From assembly GCF_018128545.1 (NCBI RefSeq), contig NZ_JAGSND010000003.1, positions 124,001-188,000 on the forward strand: a stretch of DNA of 64,000 nucleotides, written 5' to 3'. A program made the position numbers and the translations under genes. The notes beneath the pieces are model-generated. The model worked only from the letters and a program-made list of their open reading frames with translations, did no database searches and had not been told where the DNA came from. Positions 1-8,440 of the stretch are shown piece by piece. Every line of letters starts with the position of its first letter. Positions within the stretch are counted from its first letter, which is position 1. Source of the stretch: Sinanaerobacter chloroacetimidivorans. Lineage in GTDB: Bacteria > Bacillota > Clostridia > Peptostreptococcales > Anaerovoracaceae.

Positions 1-1043
1 CATATTACATAATCAAAAGCTTCCACATAGTCTCTTCCCTTCATTTTATTATATCGCAGCTGTACCTTCTGGGCGTGGGAGGCTTTTGAGATCCCGTCCA
101 CAATGCAGCCTGATTTCCAATCGACTTTTCCCAAAATATATGAAGGAAGCCGGAATTCGGGAGGATCACTATCCATAAGGGATTGGTGAAATGCCAGAGG
201 CAGATTGACGGTCCCTCCGGTTATCCGATAGGTATTCAGAAAATCCTGGGTATAAATGCCGTTCATGACCTCATCATGGCTAAAGTCCAGAAGGGCCCCG
301 GTAAAAGGATCCACTCCGGAAATGAGACTGATGGCACCCTGGCTTAAGCCCAGCATTTCGAAAACCCTACGGGTGCTCAGCTTGGTAATATCCGAATACT
401 CCACAGAATATTCGGGAAGTATTTTTAATATTTCCGTGCGTTGCTTCGGGGTGAGACTATACAGCATGGTCCCCATCGCATAGTCGTTTAATTTATTCCA
501 TGGGGTACTCTTTTCAAAGTCTGTCAGATCATAAAGGGGGTAGAGCTTTTCCGTGACGGCTTCTCCTTCACGGCTTCTGCGGATCCTCGTATCGTGGGCA
601 TAGATAAAGTTGTTGGCAGCAGGAGCGAACAGGGATTCCGTATCCAGATGGAACAGGTTGATATAATGCCATGTGGTTTCATGGGATACGGGAATACGGA
701 AGGCGCCGAGCTCCCCGTAGAGCTGCTTTTTTCCTCTCTCGAAATAGTATGTATAAACTCTACCGCCGATCCGTTCCTTTTCAGCCTCAAAAATGGTAAT
801 GTCAGCTCCCAGCTTTCGAAGCTCATAAGCGGCTGACATGCCGGCCAGACCTCCTCCAATAATTCCGATATGTTTGTTTTTTAATGCACCCGGTGGTGCA
901 TATTGAAAAATATCCGGCGGAGGACTCAGCAATTCCAATATATTCTGATAATCTTCCACCCTTCCTTCTTCGTATAAAGAATCTAAAAACAGCTGATGTC
1001 TTTGTTCGTCGGTAGGATTCTTGTAATAATCCTGCTGTGCCAT
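1..1043 (-). CDS. Flavin-containing amine oxidase (L-amino-acid oxidase-like), C-terminus beyond window
   Basis: Reading leftward from ATG at 1043 (AGGGGG ribosome binding site just upstream) gives an open frame of 347 codons that runs off the window edge. About 55 residues of leader precede a dinucleotide-binding motif IGIIGGGLAGMSAAYELRK, then FEAEKERIGGRV and YGELGAFRIP. This order is typical of the FAD amine-oxidase family, especially L-amino-acid oxidase/tryptophan 2-monooxygenase-like members, which oxidise amines or amino acids using FAD. No signal peptide is visible, so it is probably cytoplasmic. The substrate cannot be told from this part. It is followed by a 278-bp spacer and stands alone on its strand here. 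Confidence 0.8.
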   Translation of the reverse strand, partial: MAQQDYYKNPTDEQRHQLFLDSLYEEGRVEDYQNILELLSPPPDIFQYAPPGALKNKHIGIIGGGLAGMSAAYELRKLGADITIFEAEKERIGGRVYTYYFERGKKQLYGELGAFRIPVSHETTWHYINLFHLDTESLFAPAANNFIYAHDTRIRRSREGEAVTEKLYPLYDLTDFEKSTPWNKLNDYAMGTMLYSLTPKQRTEILKILPEYSVEYSDITKLSTRRVFEMLGLSQGAISLISGVDPFTGALLDFSHDEVMNGIYTQDFLNTYRITGGTVNLPLAFHQSLMDSDPPEFRLPSYILGKVDWKSGCIVDGISKASHAQKVQLRYNKMKGRDYVEAFDYVI

Positions 1044-1212
1044 ATCAATTTCCCCCTTTTATATCTGTATTTTCTTACTCAAAATCAGGTTGTCTTTGTA
1101 AATTTATAGAACGAAGCCGTTGTAAATATGCATGTTTTTTGAAATCTGTAGAATATGGAACAAAGTAATGCCGGCCTTCGTCTAACTTCTTAGGTTAGAA
1201 AAGAACAAAAGG

Positions 1213-1299
1213 GGTATTGATACGAAATGAGAGTATGGATATGAAATGAGGGTATTGATACGAAAAAAATTTTTAAATTAAAAGGGATATGAAATGAGG
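1213..1299. repeat. Imperfect ~19-bp tandem repeat in intergenic spacer
   Basis: Three adjacent copies of a 19-bp unit resembling GTATTGATACGAAATGAGA lie at 1213-1231, 1232-1250 and 1251-1269. A partial fourth copy (GGATATGAAATGAGGAA) lies near 1284-1299, just upstream of the lipoprotein start. Units differ at a few positions (TGATACG versus GGATATG). No function is evident; it could be a binding-site cluster or slippage product. Confidence 0.6.
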
Positions 1300-1321
1300 A
1301 AGGAAGCAAGGGGGAACGTTT

Positions 1322-1831
1322 ATGAACCGATGTAGAATGGGTAAGCGGAAAGGGGTCTGCTTATTTTTGATCTTCATCCTGATCTTGCCGATACTGACAG
1401 CCTGCAGTGAGGATTATGGAAGTCCGGATCTCTCGGCAGCGGATGCCTATTGGATGGTAATTGATCAGCTGTATCAGGAAGACAGCGGATTAAACGGTGA
1501 CATCAAGTATTTGGCCATTGATACCACCGAGATGGTGAATTTGACGGAAGAGGGGAAGGAAGCGCTGCTGAAGCAATTGGAAAGCTATGGGTACGAGGTA
1601 TTGGATACCACATTTCAGGAGCTGCAGGAGCAAGGGCTTATTCATGACTTGTATTTCCCCGAGGGAATCCTCTTTCAGATTCAGGATGAACCCATGGAGG
1701 GGAATACCATTACCATGGACGCATCCAAATGGAGATCGGGAACAGGGGCCATCGGGTATGATAATTTAGTAGTGGAATATAAAAATGACATCTGGGAAAT
1801 TAAGGAATTTGGCGGCGCTTGGATCAGCTGA
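1322..1831 (+). CDS. Small secreted lipoprotein of unknown function
   Basis: 169 residues starting at ATG 1322 behind a GGGGG ribosome binding site. The N-terminus is basic (RMGKRK), followed by a hydrophobic stretch (residues 12-26) and a lipobox LTAC with Cys28. It is therefore expected to be lipid-anchored on the outer face of the membrane. The mature part is acidic, ends in W-E-I-K-E-F-G-G-A-W and contains no motif I recognise. Its 3' end overlaps the convergent polyprenyl synthase gene by 8 bp. No functional assignment is possible. Confidence 0.75.
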   Translation: MNRCRMGKRKGVCLFLIFILILPILTACSEDYGSPDLSAADAYWMVIDQLYQEDSGLNGDIKYLAIDTTEMVNLTEEGKEALLKQLESYGYEVLDTTFQELQEQGLIHDLYFPEGILFQIQDEPMEGNTITMDASKWRSGTGAIGYDNLVVEYKNDIWEIKEFGGAWIS

Positions 1832-2780
1832 ACTCCTGCAACGCATTCTTCATGTCCTGCAAGGCATGGAGAATGATTTTTTTTGCCTCTATATCAGGAA
1901 GTTCAGCTAGTTCACTGTTGGCTTTTTCCAAATACTGTTCTCCCAGTTCTGCGGCTTTCCGGAAACCCCCTGCCGCTCTGATGCACTGCTGCAGCTCATC
2001 AAACCGGGAGTCTTGGATCAGGCCCCATATTTCAGGATTTTGTTTCGCTGCAAAGATCATGGGCAGGGTATAAAACCCCATATGGATATCCTTTTGAATG
2101 TTTTTCCCTAAATCGCTCTCTCTGGAGCTGAAATCTAACAGATCATCCAATATTTGAAAGGAGATCCCGAAATAATATCCGGTTCTTTTTAGGGCTTTAC
2201 AGATGGATTCCTCACATTCAGAAATTTTCGCACCCAGAAAAAAACTCAGAGCAAATAAGGAAGCCGTTTTGTTTGCCGCAATTCTGATATATTGACTGAC
2301 CGTTTTCTTTCGATCGAAACGACCGTTGTATTGCAGCATTTCTCCATAGAATAAGCATTCCATAATATGCTGTATTTGTCGAACTTCCGGTGCCAAAACC
2401 TTACCGTTCAGCATCAGATAGCTTCTGTTCATCAGAAAATCTCCCATGAAAACAGCATAGTCTTTTCCAAACCGGGACTGGGCAGTCACCGTGCCTCTCC
2501 GCAGGGAGGCCTCATCTATGATATCGTCATGGATCAGCGTGGCCATATGGATCATTTCCATGCCTGCGGCGGCTTCGTAAAGGGATTCTGTTTTATTTTG
2601 CCCGAATTCTGCGCTCAGCAGTAAGAATAGAGGGCGCAGCCGCTTCCCTCCCGAATGTATCATTTCGGTTAGCATATCCTGCACATTTTTGTGTCGGCTT
2701 TTTACATTCTTAATCATAATCTTTTCTACAAATTGTATTTTTCTGTTGATTGTATCATTGTTCTTCAGATTTTCCAGCAT
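1824..2780 (-). CDS. Polyprenyl diphosphate synthase (heptaprenyl-type, component II-like)
   Basis: 318 residues; start ATG 2780 with AGGAG upstream. Elongates farnesyl/geranyl diphosphate with isopentenyl diphosphate to a long prenyl chain. Visible hallmarks: GKRLRP (45-50), first Asp-rich motif D85-D86-x-x-D89 in LIHDDIIDE, and second Asp-rich motif D212-D213-x-x-D216 in QILDDLLDF. Small residues (M-A) before the first motif favour a long product. The upstream neighbour (66 bp away, same strand) is a UbiA prenyltransferase, so the pair probably makes and attaches an isoprenoid tail. No other menaquinone gene is in the window. Exact chain length is inference. Confidence 0.9.
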   Translation of the reverse strand: MLENLKNNDTINRKIQFVEKIMIKNVKSRHKNVQDMLTEMIHSGGKRLRPLFLLLSAEFGQNKTESLYEAAAGMEMIHMATLIHDDIIDEASLRRGTVTAQSRFGKDYAVFMGDFLMNRSYLMLNGKVLAPEVRQIQHIMECLFYGEMLQYNGRFDRKKTVSQYIRIAANKTASLFALSFFLGAKISECEESICKALKRTGYYFGISFQILDDLLDFSSRESDLGKNIQKDIHMGFYTLPMIFAAKQNPEIWGLIQDSRFDELQQCIRAAGGFRKAAELGEQYLEKANSELAELPDIEAKKIILHALQDMKNALQEFS

Positions 2781-2845
2781 TGTCAGCTCCTGTAATTCTT
2801 TTTCCGTTGGGCCAAGGCCGTCTTTACACGTTCTTTTGTGAAAAC

Positions 2846-3763
2846 CTATTTGGACAGGACGATGGTTGTCATGACAGCCAGGCCGGTAATCATATAGACT
2901 TGAATGGTCATTTGGTTCGCTTTCATCATCCTTGGAATGTCACGGTAGTACCTGGATGCTGTCCGATAAGCAGAGCAGGCCAGGGGGATTCCCGCAAAGG
3001 CTATCAGCCAAAGAGGGTTCTTTGTAAGGACTGCAAGCAGGGCAAACCAGCAATATGCAAAAATAAAGCAGATTGCATAAATCAGCAGACTCTTTTGTTT
3101 TCCCAGTCTTACTACCCAGTTTTTCTTATGATGCTTTAAATCAGCTTCATAATCAGGATATTGATTGATCCACAAAACATTCATGATAAGAATTCCAAAG
3201 GGGATCGATACCAGTACGGCAGATTTGTCGATGGCACCTGTGATAACCGTATACATCCCCAGAAACAGCAGCGGCCCATAGGTAATTCCCACCGCGATTT
3301 CTCCTAGACCTCTGTAACAAAGTGAAAAGGGCGGCAGGCTGTATGCACAGGCGAAGAATACCCCCAATATCCCAAAGAGCCAGATCAAAGGTCCTCTATG
3401 TAGGGCAATGGCAACACCGATGACAGCAGCCAGCGTTAAGAAGACAGCCCCGATGACAGCCGCTTCTTTCACCGTCAGCAGATGTTCGGTTAGTACTTTT
3501 TTGCCTCCGCTGTAAGGGGTAGCCTTATCCGGCTCGATGGATAAATCCACACCGGACCGGTAATCCACAATATCGTTCAGGCAATGCTTTCCTGTCTCAA
3601 TGAGCAGAATACCTGCGAAGGACAACAGAACCCACTTGACGGGAAAGCGCAGGGTTTGGTTATAAGCCATAATAGCCGCGGTTACCATAGGTACCAGGGA
3701 TGCAATACAAATTCTTAACCCGGTGATTCTTAAAATTCCGGTTCCGATTCTCTTCCAATTCAT
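2846..3763 (-). CDS. UbiA-family prenyltransferase (MenA-like)
   Basis: 305 residues from ATG 3763, chosen because AGGAGG sits 7 bases upstream; an in-frame ATG at 3793 lacks such a site. Integral membrane enzyme with about 8-9 hydrophobic segments. The first Asp motif is NDIVDYRSGVD (N63-D64...D67) and the second is DYEAD (204-208), the two Mg-diphosphate binding signatures of UbiA proteins. It transfers a polyprenyl chain to an aromatic acceptor. Coupling with the polyprenyl synthase downstream suggests a quinone or similar lipid. Absence of other men genes leaves the acceptor open. Confidence 0.85.
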   Translation of the reverse strand: MNWKRIGTGILRITGLRICIASLVPMVTAAIMAYNQTLRFPVKWVLLSFAGILLIETGKHCLNDIVDYRSGVDLSIEPDKATPYSGGKKVLTEHLLTVKEAAVIGAVFLTLAAVIGVAIALHRGPLIWLFGILGVFFACAYSLPPFSLCYRGLGEIAVGITYGPLLFLGMYTVITGAIDKSAVLVSIPFGILIMNVLWINQYPDYEADLKHHKKNWVVRLGKQKSLLIYAICFIFAYCWFALLAVLTKNPLWLIAFAGIPLACSAYRTASRYYRDIPRMMKANQMTIQVYMITGLAVMTTIVLSK

Positions 3764-3881
3764 AGTACGCCTCCTGTTATAAAGATATCGCATGCCATAG
3801 AATTTATCAATGAAATGTCCCTGTCCGGACTATACATGATCATTATGGATATAAGAAATTACAATAATGGACTTTGTGTTG

Positions 3882-3890
3882 TGGTATAAT
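3882..3890 (+). promoter_or_regulatory. Extended -10 promoter for the nicotinamidase-like gene
   Basis: TGGTATAAT (TGn plus consensus TATAAT at 3885-3890) lies 26 bp before the start codon, with AAGGAAGGTG ribosome binding site between them. No good -35 is seen at normal spacing, which is usual for extended -10 promoters. Confidence 0.6.
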
Positions 3891-3916
3891 AAAGAGCATA
3901 AGGAAGGTGAATAAAG

Positions 3917-4468
3917 ATGAAGAAACTGTTGGTTGTGATCGATATGCAAAACGACTTTATCAGCGGGGCGCTCGGCTCCGATCAGGCGAAAACCATCGTC
4001 CCCGGAGTGGTAACTAAAATAAAAACATTTCCGGGGGAAGTGGTATATACTCGCGATACCCATCAGCAGAATTATTTGAAAACCCAGGAAGGCATGAATT
4101 TGCCGGTGGAGCATTGTATCCAGGGGACCTGGGGCTGGGAACTCCGGGATGAGATTAAAAGCTTGATGGAACAGTCCGGCAGTAAAGTCCATAACAAGAC
4201 CACCTTTGGTTCCAAAGAATTAATTCGGTATCTGGAAGAAATGTCTTCCCGTGAGACCATAGATGAAATTGAGCTTGTCGGTCTTTGCACGGATATTTGC
4301 GTGATATCCAATGCACTTGGAATCAAAGCCTTTCTGCCGGAGGTAAAAATAACCGTTGACGGCTCCTGCTGTGCCGGAGTGACACCCGAGAGCCATAATC
4401 ATGCACTACAGGCCATGAAAATGTGTCACATAAATGTAATTAATGATAAAGACAATCAGATTGAATAA
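3917..4468 (+). CDS. Isochorismatase-family cysteine hydrolase, probable nicotinamidase
   Basis: 183 residues, ATG 3917 behind AAGGAAGG. The catalytic triad of the family is present: D9 in VIDMQNDF, K94 in HNKTTFGS and C128 in GLCTDICVIS. D47, H49 and H66 (TRDTH, VEHC) match the zinc-site positions of nicotinamidases, which deamidate nicotinamide to nicotinate in NAD salvage. The zinc-ligand set makes nicotinamidase more likely than a general isochorismatase, but the substrate is inferred. It is monocistronic, with its own promoter and a strong terminator. Confidence 0.85.
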   Translation: MKKLLVVIDMQNDFISGALGSDQAKTIVPGVVTKIKTFPGEVVYTRDTHQQNYLKTQEGMNLPVEHCIQGTWGWELRDEIKSLMEQSGSKVHNKTTFGSKELIRYLEEMSSRETIDEIELVGLCTDICVISNALGIKAFLPEVKITVDGSCCAGVTPESHNHALQAMKMCHINVINDKDNQIE

Positions 4469-4525
4469 ATCTTTCCGCGGGGATATGGGATTGGAGAGAA
4501 CACTTTGGATATAAATAGCTTTCGT

Positions 4526-4553
4526 AAAAACTCGCTTTGTGCGAGTTTTTTTG
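4526..4553 (+). terminator. Rho-independent terminator after nicotinamidase-like gene
   Basis: Perfect 10-bp stem AAAAACTCGC / GCGAGTTTTT with a 5-nt loop, running into a T tract. Confidence 0.9.
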
Positions 4554-4628
4554 TTGTTCTCTATAAAAATTGAGTTTAGGCGGGGTAATATTTCTAACAA
4601 ACGATTAAAAGATTACCCTCTTTTCATA

Positions 4629-4655
4629 TTAAGATTTAAAATAAACCGACGATAA
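4629..4655 (+). promoter_or_regulatory. Candidate sigma-28 (FliA/SigD) promoter for chemoreceptor 1
   Basis: TTAA (4629-4632), 15-bp spacer, GACGATAA (4648-4655). This matches the flagellar/chemotaxis consensus TAAA-N15-GCCGATAA closely, and the same arrangement recurs upstream of the second chemoreceptor. The rest of the 349-bp spacer (4469-4817) holds the terminator above and no gene I can support. Confidence 0.55.
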
Positions 4656-4817
4656 TTAATAACAAGCTATCTACAAAATAAGACAAAAAAACAAATAAAG
4701 GGAGGTTTTTTGACAACTATAAATGAAATACGAAACTGTGATGATTACGTGACCGCTGCCAATAGTCGTAATACTGCGTCATCGTTATAGGCAACATTAT
4801 GATTGGAGGGAAACAAC

Positions 4818-7800
4818 ATGAAATGGACATTATCCAGAAAAATCGCATTGTTTATCGGTGTTGTCATTGTAATAATATCGGTAATACTAGGTTTCGTTTC
4901 TGTTAAACTCAGCTCAGACGCAATATTAGAAGAAACAGAAGCCTCCATGCTGCAGTATGCCGCTGAAAGTGCTAATTATATTGATCTGGAGATGACGAAA
5001 AACTTAGCGGTATTAAATGAAGTGGCAAACCAGGCAGGAACAGTAACCATGGACTTCAATATTCAAAGGCAGACGCTGCTGGAAGATATTGAGAGACTGG
5101 GATATGAAAGTATGGCGGTAGTTCTGCCTGATGGAACGGCGAAAGACATCGCCAGCGGCGAAGTTCTTGACTTGGGCGACAGAGATTATATAAAGAAAGC
5201 CTTAAATGGAGAGGCAAGTACATCCGATGTGCTCATCAATAAATTGACCGGGGAGCCTGCTGTTATGGAAGCCGTACCAATTAAAGCCGGAGGAAAAGTA
5301 GTAGGTGCTTTGATCGGAAGGCGGGATGGCAATTTTCTAAGTGAAATTACCGATGAACTGGGCTTGGGTGAACGAGGGTATGCATTTATTCTGGGTCCGG
5401 ACAGTACCATGTTCGCCCATCCGAAGAAAGAATATGTATTGGAACAGAAAAATGTCTTTACAGATATGGAATCCAACGGCAGCCTGGCAAGTTATGGACA
5501 GGCTTTGAAGGAGCTCGGCATAGGGAAACTTGGCATGGCAAACTATAAACTGGACGGCGAGGCCCGTCTGACCGCCATGGCACCGATTCCTGATACCGGT
5601 TGGTCATTGGGAATCGGGAATTATGAGCGTGACGTACTGAAAGGGATAACGGCATTGCAATACGCCATTCTGATCATTGCTGTTATTGTCGTTATTATTG
5701 GGATTATTGTGGCGATTATTTTGGGAAACGTCATCAGCAAGCCAATTAAAAATTTAAGAAATATGGCGGATAAACTGGCTTTGGGTGAAGTTGATCTGGC
5801 TATCAATATAACCAGCAGGGATGAAGTCGGGGATTTGCTTCATTCTTTTGATAAGATGATTGAAAATATTAAAAATCAATCGTTCATTGCTGAAAAGATT
5901 TCCAGAGGGGATCTCTCCGTAGAGGTCAATCCAAGATCCGCGAAGGATGTGCTATCGATCAGCATGAAGGGCGTGGTGGAAAATTTAAGAGCCCTGGTTT
6001 CCGAAACAAGCTTGCTGACGGCTGCCGCAATTGACGGAAATCTGGATACTCGTGGAAATGCGGGTGCTTTTCAAGGCGGGTTTAAGGAGATCGTGGAAGG
6101 GGTCAACGCGACTCTGGACGGCATTGTAACCCCTTTAAACACGGCACTCGATTACATCGAGAAGATGGCCAACGGTGAAAAACTTGACCGGTTGGAAAAC
6201 AATTATAAAGGACAATACGGCGTATTGATCCACAATCTTACCCTGGTTAGAGAATCCCTATATACCTTATTGGATGAATCCGGAAAACTGACTCATGCGG
6301 CTGCCGAAGGGCAACTTTCTTACCGGGCGGATGTGAGCAAACTGAAGGGTGAATATTCCCGAATTGTAGCCGGAATCAATGAAGCGCTGGATTCCGTAGT
6401 AAAACCGCTGCAAATGGCGGCCCGATATATGGAACAGATTGGGAAAGGACAGATCCCGGAGAAAATTAATGAAACCTATTATGGAGATTTCGATGATATA
6501 AAAAGCAGTATCAATGCATGTATAGAAGGACTTGGCGGTTTGGTGGAAGGGAAAGAGGTTCTCGGAGCCATGAGTGTCAACGACTATACGGGAAGAGTTG
6601 AAAACAACTATTCCGGAATTTTTGCCGATATTGCCGCATCGATCAATGCCGTATCCGATAGAGTCAATCATACCATCGAAATTGTTCAGAATATCTCCAG
6701 GGGTGACCTGAGTGACCTGGATGGGCTGAAAGCTATCGGCAGGAGGAGTGCAAAGGATACGCTTGTGCCTTCGGTGATTATGATGATTGAGAGCATAAAA
6801 TATCTGGTGGAAGAGACGACTATCCTGTCGGATGCCGCCGTAAAAGGAAGGCTGGGGACAAGAGGAGATACCGCTAAATTTAACGGGGAATACAGAAAGG
6901 TCATTGAAGGTATTAATGAAACATTGGATGCAGTGGTTGCTCCTATCGAAGAAGCTTCCTCGGTATTGAAGGAGATGGCAGCAGGCAATCTTCACGTCAG
7001 CGTAAAGGGAGATTATCAGGGAGACCATGCTGAGATTAAAAACGCCTTAAATCAGACGGTGGAAAACCTTTTGATCTATATTGGCGAAATTACCGGTGTA
7101 CTATCCGAAATCAGCAGCGGCAATTTAAATCTCGCTATCACCGCTGACTACAAAGGAGACTTTGTTGAAATTAAGAATTCTCTGAATCACATCATCGTTA
7201 CACTGAGTGAGGTCATGGGGGATATTCATGAAGCTGCGGAGCAAGTCGCTTCCGGATCCAGACAGGTATCAGACGGCAGTCAGGCACTATCACAGGGCTC
7301 TACGGAGCAGGCCAGTGCAATCCAACAACTGACAGGCTCCATTGCTGAAATTGCTTCTCAGACGAAACAGAATGCCGTCAATGCCAATCAAGCGAACCAG
7401 CTGGCATCGGATGCACGGGAACAGGCCGTTAAGGGTAACAGCCAGATGCAGGAAATGGTGAATTCCATGGTGGAAATCAACGAGTCTTCGGCAAATATTT
7501 CCAAGATTATAAAAGTAATTGATGATATCGCTTTCCAAACCAATATCCTTGCATTAAACGCAGCGGTAGAAGCAGCGAGAGCAGGCCAGCATGGCAAAGG
7601 GTTCGCGGTAGTAGCGGAGGAAGTCAGAAATCTGGCCGCCAGAAGTGCGGGAGCAGCCAGAGAAACAACAGAGCTTATAGAGGGATCTATTCATAAAGTG
7701 CAAATCGGTACCCAAATAGCCGATGAGACAGCGCTGGCACTGAACAAAATTGTTGAAGGAGTGGAAGAAGCAGCAAATTTGGTAAGCAATATTGCCAACG

Positions 7801-8108
7801 CATCAAATGAGCAGGCTACGGGAATCTCACAAATTAATAAAGGAATCGAGCAGGTAGCTCAGGTTGTTCAAAATAACTCGGCAACCGCGGAGGAAAGCGC
7901 TGCAGCAAGTGAAGAGCTTTCCGGCCAGGCGGAACTGCTGAAAGAGATGGTGGGTAGATTTAAAATCAATAAAAATGGCAAAGCATTGAAGAACCCTGAG
8001 CTGCTGATTCCCGAATATACCGTAACGAATCATTCTCCTGGAATAGGTAACGCCGGCAAATCCAGTGTTCCTAAAATCCTGCTCGGCAATGAGTCGGATA
8101 AATATTAA
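4818..8108 (+). CDS. Methyl-accepting chemotaxis protein with double-Cache-type sensor and HAMP array (1)
   Basis: 1096 residues. Start ATG 4818 is chosen over an in-frame TTG at 4803 because GGAGGG lies between them. Order: TM1 (about 9-29), extracellular sensor with dCache-like features (GDRDYIKKALNGE, AVPIKAGGKVVGALIG), TM2 (about 280-305), a canonical HAMP (KPIKNLRNMADKLALGE), then about 450 residues of repeated HAMP-like units with recurring GDL/GNL and G-x-Y-x-x-I-x-x-x-I-N motifs. A cytoplasmic signalling domain ends the protein. The receptor tip [20 protein letters not shown] is intact, so it should couple to CheA/CheW. It is a paralogue of the next gene. Confidence 0.92.
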   Translation: MKWTLSRKIALFIGVVIVIISVILGFVSVKLSSDAILEETEASMLQYAAESANYIDLEMTKNLAVLNEVANQAGTVTMDFNIQRQTLLEDIERLGYESMAVVLPDGTAKDIASGEVLDLGDRDYIKKALNGEASTSDVLINKLTGEPAVMEAVPIKAGGKVVGALIGRRDGNFLSEITDELGLGERGYAFILGPDSTMFAHPKKEYVLEQKNVFTDMESNGSLASYGQALKELGIGKLGMANYKLDGEARLTAMAPIPDTGWSLGIGNYERDVLKGITALQYAILIIAVIVVIIGIIVAIILGNVISKPIKNLRNMADKLALGEVDLAINITSRDEVGDLLHSFDKMIENIKNQSFIAEKISRGDLSVEVNPRSAKDVLSISMKGVVENLRALVSETSLLTAAAIDGNLDTRGNAGAFQGGFKEIVEGVNATLDGIVTPLNTALDYIEKMANGEKLDRLENNYKGQYGVLIHNLTLVRESLYTLLDESGKLTHAAAEGQLSYRADVSKLKGEYSRIVAGINEALDSVVKPLQMAARYMEQIGKGQIPEKINETYYGDFDDIKSSINACIEGLGGLVEGKEVLGAMSVNDYTGRVENNYSGIFADIAASINAVSDRVNHTIEIVQNISRGDLSDLDGLKAIGRRSAKDTLVPSVIMMIESIKYLVEETTILSDAAVKGRLGTRGDTAKFNGEYRKVIEGINETLDAVVAPIEEASSVLKEMAAGNLHVSVKGDYQGDHAEIKNALNQTVENLLIYIGEITGVLSEISSGNLNLAITADYKGDFVEIKNSLNHIIVTLSEVMGDIHEAAEQVASGSRQVSDGSQALSQGSTEQASAIQQLTGSIAEIASQTKQNAVNANQANQLASDAREQAVKGNSQMQEMVNSMVEINESSANISKIIKVIDDIAFQTNILALNAAVEAARAGQHGKGFAVVAEEVRNLAARSAGAARETTELIEGSIHKVQIGTQIADETALALNKIVEGVEEAANLVSNIANASNEQATGISQINKGIEQVAQVVQNNSATAEESAAASEELSGQAELLKEMVGRFKINKNGKALKNPELLIPEYTVTNHSPGIGNAGKSSVPKILLGNESDKY

Positions 8109-8120
8109 GATCCCTGATTT

Positions 8121-8175
8121 GACCGCAGTCAGTATGATATCTTAAATTATCATACTGACTGCGGTCATTATTTTC
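8121..8175 (+). terminator. Strong hairpin terminator after chemoreceptor 1
   Basis: Perfect 19-bp inverted repeat (8121-8139 with 8148-8166, 8-nt loop) begins 12 bp after the stop codon and is followed by ATTATTTTCTT. It is very long for a terminator, so RNA protection is another possible role. Confidence 0.8.
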
Positions 8176-8277
8176 TTCATCTGGCTGCAGGCTCCCGGAT
8201 GCAGGCAAACCCCTGGGCGGCTGAATAAAAAATCCATTTTAATGGAGAAAGTACCATAAATTGGCCCGAATTTTACC

Positions 8278-8304
8278 TTAAGTTTTCATCACGTCAGACG
8301 ATAT
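8278..8304 (+). promoter_or_regulatory. Candidate sigma-28 promoter for chemoreceptor 2
   Basis: TTAAGTTT (8278-8285), 11 bp, GACGATAT (8297-8304). It is close to the sigma-28 consensus TAAAGTTT-N11-GCCGATAA and laid out exactly like the candidate before chemoreceptor 1. A perfect 7-bp inverted repeat TTGTTCA-AAA-TGAACAA (8339-8355) lies downstream in the leader. No gene is seen elsewhere in this 332-bp spacer. Confidence 0.6.
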
Positions 8305-8440
8305 CATAGGCAAGTTGTGTATAAATACAATATTGTAATTGTTCAAAATGAACAAATTGTTTCAGTTGAATAATGGCTCAAATTTGAAGAATTTTTAAGT
8401 TTGATGCATTTTTCAAGTTGAATGATTAGAAGGAGTAATT

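Noticed and set aside
4710-4790. Possible 26-codon leader ORF (TTG start after GGAGG) before chemoreceptor 1
   Set aside because: Spacing between ribosome site and TTG is only 4 bases, the peptide has no telling composition, and no attenuator structure follows.
4680-4800. c-di-GMP (GEMM) riboswitch upstream of chemoreceptor 1
   Set aside because: The conserved GEMM core blocks could not be found on reading the leader.
6267-7028. Long antisense frame inside chemoreceptor 1
   Set aside because: Shadow of the repetitive HAMP array; no ribosome site and no recognisable domain.
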